Source: a virus. Taken from it: DNA of 49,149 nucleotides. The stretch lies in IMG/VR virus record IMGVR_UViG_3300010883_000051, positions 1 through 49,149 of that record. One strand, 5' to 3'. The position numbers and the translations under genes are program-made. The first letter of the stretch is position 1, and each line of letters opens with the position of its first letter. This document shows, in pieces, positions 46,501-49,149 of this stretch. Under the pieces are notes generated by a model, which was not told where the DNA came from, made no database searches, and saw only the letters and a list, made by a program, of their open reading frames with translations.

Positions 46501-49149
46501 ATGATAAATTAATGATGCATTTTGGTGCGGCCCAAGGTTTCATTCCTAATTTCCCACGGGGAGGACCAATCATGGGGGGCCGTGGAAAAGGAAACATTTT
46601 CGATTTTGATGGGACGTTGGGAGTACCCCCAAAAGGGATGGTTACCACCCCAACAGGCAAGAGAAAAATGCGAGAAGGGGATACGTGGCATGGTTGGTCT
46701 GTCGGTCATATGGAACCAACTAAATTAGCGAATGCAGCCTCAAAAAATAAAGAGCCAATAACAGTTTTAACCGCAAGAGGGCAAGATTCAGTTCCATATA
46801 TCCAGAGTTGGTTAAAGGCCCAAAAAATTCCATACAGTGAAGTAATAGCTACTGGAAGCAGGAAATACCCCAAAGGGATAGAGAAAACCCACCAGAAGAA
46901 GGCCTATGAAATTTTTGAACGCCCACATTTACAAAACGCAAAGTTCTATGAAGATTCACGGGCAAACGCATATTACGCGGCACTAAGAGGTGCAAGCAAA
47001 GATATGAATATACAGCCCCGAATAGTAGATTTTGGCAGCCGTTGGGGGCAGGTTAATCCAGCTGGCCAAGGGTTCCTTCCGAATTTCAGTAAAGGTTCAC
47101 CACTAGCGGATGCGTTTAGAAGGGAAAAGAAAGCTTCTGGGTTACCTGAGAGTCAACTTTATGCAGCTTCTGTAGACACCCCAGAATACAAAGGTTTAGC
47201 GGTAGGAAATAAGAGAGATGAGCGGACAAAGGGAGATCTAGTTAGAGCCGTCAAGTCTCACCCGAACCCAGCAAAAGCAGGCATGAAGGCAAGCGGGGGT
47301 TATATACCTAACTATGCCGCAGATAGCGTTGACTACATGGCTATGACGTCAGGAATGATGATGGCGGGAATGATGATGAACATGGGTGGGTCCTCCGCTG
47401 AAGAAAAAAGTATGCTGCGAGATCAAAAGGCGGGCTTCGAAAAAGAAAAAGATATACAGAGAAAAGCAAAAGCAGCTGCTAAAAATCAAGAGAAAGAGCA
47501 AAAAAACCAAGAACGAGAAAAAACTAGATTACAAAAGGAGGTCAAGACTGCTGATCGCGATGTTCAGAAGGCGACCAAGAGCCGAATGGAGGCCAAATTC
47601 GGAACGAGAACCACTCCGGGGGGGGAGAGAACGGGAGGCATAAAGCAAGCTGAAGCGGCGCAGCAAAAAGCAGCAGATAGAGTAGTCCGAAGAGAAGTAA
47701 ACAGGGCAATAATGCACGGTGGCACGCCAAGGACTCTGCGCGGGGGTGCCCCAATTCCCACTGGCGCTACACCCGCAAGAATTGCGGGACTGGGAATGAC
47801 TGGGTTACGCGCAGAGCGAGGCACCGTTGGTGGCGTTCCCGGAATAAATCCTTCTACTGGTCGTCCACACACTGGCTCATACAACGCGAAAATCGAAGCG
47901 CTAAGAGGGGTTGGGCATGCAAGAGCGCAACAAATAATTTCACAATCCGTAGATACTTCAGGAAGAACCCCAAGGGGATCCGTCGGCGAACATTCCGGCG
48001 ATAAAGCAGCCAAGGACCTAACCAAAAAAACCTTACTTCTTCAAAAGGCGAGAGAGGCTGAAGCCCGCGCTACTGATCGAGTAAATGCAGCACAGAGCAA
48101 AAAGGCCGCCGCTCAGGCAAAGATTTGGGCGCAAGATAAAGAAATAGCAAAGACCTCAAGGAAAGTAGCCAACGCAAAGAATGCAGAAGCAAAAGCTGCA
48201 GGAAAGGTTGCAGCACTAAAACCGGACACAAAAGGTGCCGTCAGTAAGTGGGTCAAAGGAAAAGGCTTTGGACTGGGAATAGGTATCCAAATGATGGCTG
48301 GAGTGGCCGAACAATTTGTGGGGGGCAAGGGCGAGACCCCAGAAGAAAGAGCAGAAAAAGCAAAAGTTAGAGGGGTTGGCACCGCGGCGGGAATGGCCGG
48401 AACTGGCGCAATGATTGGCGGTCCTTGGGGCGCGGCCATTGGCTTAGCTATTGGTTCGGGGCTGGCGCTCATGGACCATCAAAAAGCCAGCAAGAAAACA
48501 GCAGAAGACTACGCAAAAGCTATTCAAAAAGAGACGGAGTCGAGAAAGAAAGCCTTACTCGGCGCGGAGGCTTATATTAAAATGCAGGGGAGATTAACCG
48601 GCATGTTTAATAGGGGCGCTGGTCCCGCCGAAACGGGGATGATGCGCAGACAAATGAGAGAACAACTCATGGAAATCGAGAATCCGGAACTAAGGAGAGA
48701 GCTAATTGGTGCGGCTGGTGATGAAAGCAAAATGCGAGAAGCCATGGCTAAAGTGCAGGAAACTATTAGCATGGAGGAAAAGAAAGCTTCGGTGGGCATA
48801 TTATCGGCAAAAGCAGGGGAAGGCGGCGCAGCGCAAAAAGGAGTAATGAAGGACTTGGCGAAAACCTTATCTGCTGCATTCGAATTAAAAGGAATTAAGA
48901 GTTGGGAACTCATGGGTAAATCCGGTGCTGATCTAACGGCAAAACTTGAAGAAATGGGCGTTGGCGCTAAAGAAGCTGCAGACATGATAGAAGCGCTTGG
49001 AGAAGAAAATCGAGGTCTTGTACCTCAAATACTAGCTCAAGCCCGAGGATATGAAGAGCTCGAAGCAGAAACTTCAAAATCTGTAGAATCGATAGAAAGG
49101 ATGGCGCTAGCTACGGCTGATCTAAACTATAGGTTATCACAAATATCAA
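43542..49149 (+). CDS. Tape-measure protein with embedded enzyme-like domains, partial
   Basis: An open frame of at least 1869 codons that runs off the window. Residues 1-450 match the phage tape-measure core (VAEAATELARQGLS, LAQSMRRVGSTAQDVGVSFDQLLAI, GGPVIGNALKSIFTRI). Residues 555-1260 carry five G-[FYH]-[ILV]-P-N-[FY] type motifs (at about 555, 638, 999, 1177, 1253) that flank a PD-(D/E)XK-like nuclease region and a HAD-like region. Then come a charged coiled coil and glycine-rich hydrophobic stretches (about 1590-1645: GIGIQMMAGVAEQFVGG, GTGAMIGGPWGAAIGLAIGSG) that could insert into a membrane. It sets tail length and is likely ejected with the DNA. The C-terminus is missing. Confidence 0.85.
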   Translation, partial: MADSFITLGTRLDSASLQATLRQINGAITRVERRGVNVSVDSGKFTRPLGKITGATNEFTRSLEASNARVLAFGASAGAIFQVQRAFEFLLKSTIEVEKRLQDVNVILAQTDRGLAKFGNSLFAIAQKTAQSFDTVAEAATELARQGLSTEETLQRTSDALILTRLSGMDAAASVSSLTAALNTFNREALSSTQVINKLANVDAAFAVSTDDLAQSMRRVGSTAQDVGVSFDQLLAITASVQQTTARGGPVIGNALKSIFTRIQRKDTLNLLEELGVKVRDLEGQMMPAMNVLGNLAKKFPTLSKAQQAHTAEVTAGVFQMNNLRAILADLGQEYSIYDKAVKVSTGSTNEAILRNELLNKTLDAQVKKTMALATQAAKKIGDLTLRPVTERVVGIMQKVLGDINEKDTSDIGGKIAQGMMSGIGNFLQGPGLLLITGFLGKLGMNLAKFVKESGAQFMGLNTAAVQQKSLQEGIARILEAQPGLIKQAASSTQGRVNAEREVVGILEQETLMMQNMEKVASRMAGMMVRGGVTVSGGGQVQAPTHMRPRGAAQGHIPNFNKRQSAVSEIISAAEGGYRAGAIKQMKMPGLGTMTYNSREQVKHVAGFAQPFINPPQHSKAGRKHKEKAMAKTGVDPYAVPNFANPAYLNLYGRGKMGLGTVSLPGKGAAASLENFGVGRFYKSGPKVPKGQKNILRTAYDHALAGHGVSGVKGKIALGEIGEVAVARATMPTDVAKRFYNDLLSPAVSGAIGRRSFTDALGGKDNASRIAQDIVYHPSGTARSFIGSRERAMDLLASNPSAKGSFFAKAEITHSTLLEKALMERGGGHQFMPFSKVKMGQGETILDAVSIKGGKIIGPAEFKPSFHAGMPGRDARGSLSYKSLFSSDSGKEGGLLHFLRSGMEKNIARGGYKDKSGQFHSPEKLKGDITKLDNYVDTAKTADFQRMQKVSQGEISLEGAKSATAVKDIFGKDVMKLLQGTPSASNYDKLMMHFGAAQGFIPNFPRGGPIMGGRGKGNIFDFDGTLGVPPKGMVTTPTGKRKMREGDTWHGWSVGHMEPTKLANAASKNKEPITVLTARGQDSVPYIQSWLKAQKIPYSEVIATGSRKYPKGIEKTHQKKAYEIFERPHLQNAKFYEDSRANAYYAALRGASKDMNIQPRIVDFGSRWGQVNPAGQGFLPNFSKGSPLADAFRREKKASGLPESQLYAASVDTPEYKGLAVGNKRDERTKGDLVRAVKSHPNPAKAGMKASGGYIPNYAADSVDYMAMTSGMMMAGMMMNMGGSSAEEKSMLRDQKAGFEKEKDIQRKAKAAAKNQEKEQKNQEREKTRLQKEVKTADRDVQKATKSRMEAKFGTRTTPGGERTGGIKQAEAAQQKAADRVVRREVNRAIMHGGTPRTLRGGAPIPTGATPARIAGLGMTGLRAERGTVGGVPGINPSTGRPHTGSYNAKIEALRGVGHARAQQIISQSVDTSGRTPRGSVGEHSGDKAAKDLTKKTLLLQKAREAEARATDRVNAAQSKKAAAQAKIWAQDKEIAKTSRKVANAKNAEAKAAGKVAALKPDTKGAVSKWVKGKGFGLGIGIQMMAGVAEQFVGGKGETPEERAEKAKVRGVGTAAGMAGTGAMIGGPWGAAIGLAIGSGLALMDHQKASKKTAEDYAKAIQKETESRKKALLGAEAYIKMQGRLTGMFNRGAGPAETGMMRRQMREQLMEIENPELRRELIGAAGDESKMREAMAKVQETISMEEKKASVGILSAKAGEGGAAQKGVMKDLAKTLSAAFELKGIKSWELMGKSGADLTAKLEEMGVGAKEAADMIEALGEENRGLVPQILAQARGYEELEAETSKSVESIERMALATADLNYRLSQIS
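45690..46140 (+). other. PD-(D/E)XK nuclease-like domain in the tape measure
   Basis: Between the second and third PNF motifs: a helix LGEIGEVAVA (E720/E723), then, after a mixed region, ETILDAVSIKGGK with D847 and, 14 residues on, AEFKPS with E861 and K863. A helix glutamate, then D and E-x-K across a beta hairpin is the classic arrangement of this nuclease fold. The extent of the domain is approximate, and activity is not proven. Confidence 0.5.
46590..47040 (+). other. HAD-like phosphatase domain in the tape measure
   Basis: Between the third and fourth PNF motifs: motif I FDFDGTL (nucleophile D1021, acid/base D1023), motif II ITVLTARG (T1077), a Lys-rich helix IEKTHQKKAYEI that can supply motif III, and motif IV KFYEDSRAN (D1138). 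The order and spacing match HAD phosphatases, and the short cap recalls polynucleotide 3'-phosphatases or nucleotidases. All four motifs look intact. Confidence 0.7.

Larger units (their letters stand above)
45204..47318 (+). repeat. Five PNF-motif repeats in the tape measure
   Basis: GHIPNFN (45204), YAVPNFAN (45453), GFIPNFPRG (46536), GFLPNFSKG (47070) and GYIPNYAAD (47298) all lie in the tape-measure frame. Spacings are 83, 361, 178 and 76 residues. The 83- and 76-residue units seem related to each other (A-[V/F]-x-x-E, then a Gly/Asn turn such as MTYNSRE or LAVGNKRDE). The two longer gaps hold the enzyme-like regions. Confidence 0.75.

Noticed and set aside
46111-47643. Short + strand frames at 46111, 46522 and 47386
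   Set aside because: They are out of frame within the continuous tape-measure gene and have the composition of shifted frames.

Overview
This window is about 49 kb of a large tailed bacteriophage (or a prophage or viral contig). Every credible gene lies on the + strand, and the set is diagnostic: large terminase, portal, prohead protease/scaffold, major capsid protein, head-tail connectors, tail-tube proteins, the start of a very long tape-measure protein, and collagen-like and LamG-like adhesins. No tail sheath is visible, so a long non-contractile tail is the best guess. No integrase or lysogeny gene is visible. The host cannot be named from sequence alone. Shine-Dalgarno sites and sigma70-like promoters indicate a bacterium, and a tmRNA gene is carried by the phage itself.

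Layout. (1) 1-2.7 kb: small orphan proteins with sigma70-like promoters, a complete tmRNA gene (1301-1725) with an unusually long 35-residue tag, and a cloverleaf-like RNA right behind it. (2) 2.7-7.8 kb: PhoH-like ATPase, zinc-ribbon protein, a phage sigma factor with a cysteine-rich insert, an FkbM-type methyltransferase, a probable small terminase, and a C2H2-finger plus ERCC4 nuclease. (3) 7.8-14.4 kb: large terminase, portal, a tail-tube paralogue, a small membrane protein and an FtsZ/tubulin-like GTPase. (4) 14.4-17.5 kb: holin-like, spanin-like and lipoprotein genes, a ClpP-like protease and a C39-like cysteine-peptidase lipoprotein. (5) 17.5-22.3 kb: capsid module (protease-scaffold fusion, decoration-like protein, major capsid). 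(6) 22.3-30.3 kb: fibre and adhesin module. (7) 30.3-37.0 kb: a modification island with a two-part glycosyltransferase, two radical SAM enzymes with an N-terminal SPASM-like domain, a methyltransferase and two sulfotransferases. (8) 37.0-49.1 kb: neck, tail tube and tape measure, which runs off the window.

Two observations stand out. First, the tape-measure protein carries what look like enzyme domains (a PD-(D/E)XK-type nuclease fold and a HAD-type phosphatase) separated by a repeated G-[FYH]-[ILV]-P-N-[FY] motif, as if it were a cargo carrier delivered with the DNA. Second, the motif GTGTAA(T/A) sits just upstream of at least eleven genes, mostly 7-11 bases before a start codon that has no Shine-Dalgarno site. 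With a phage sigma factor in the same window, this suggests a -10-only late promoter that makes nearly leaderless mRNAs.

Functional assignments rest on motifs read by eye; no database search was possible.
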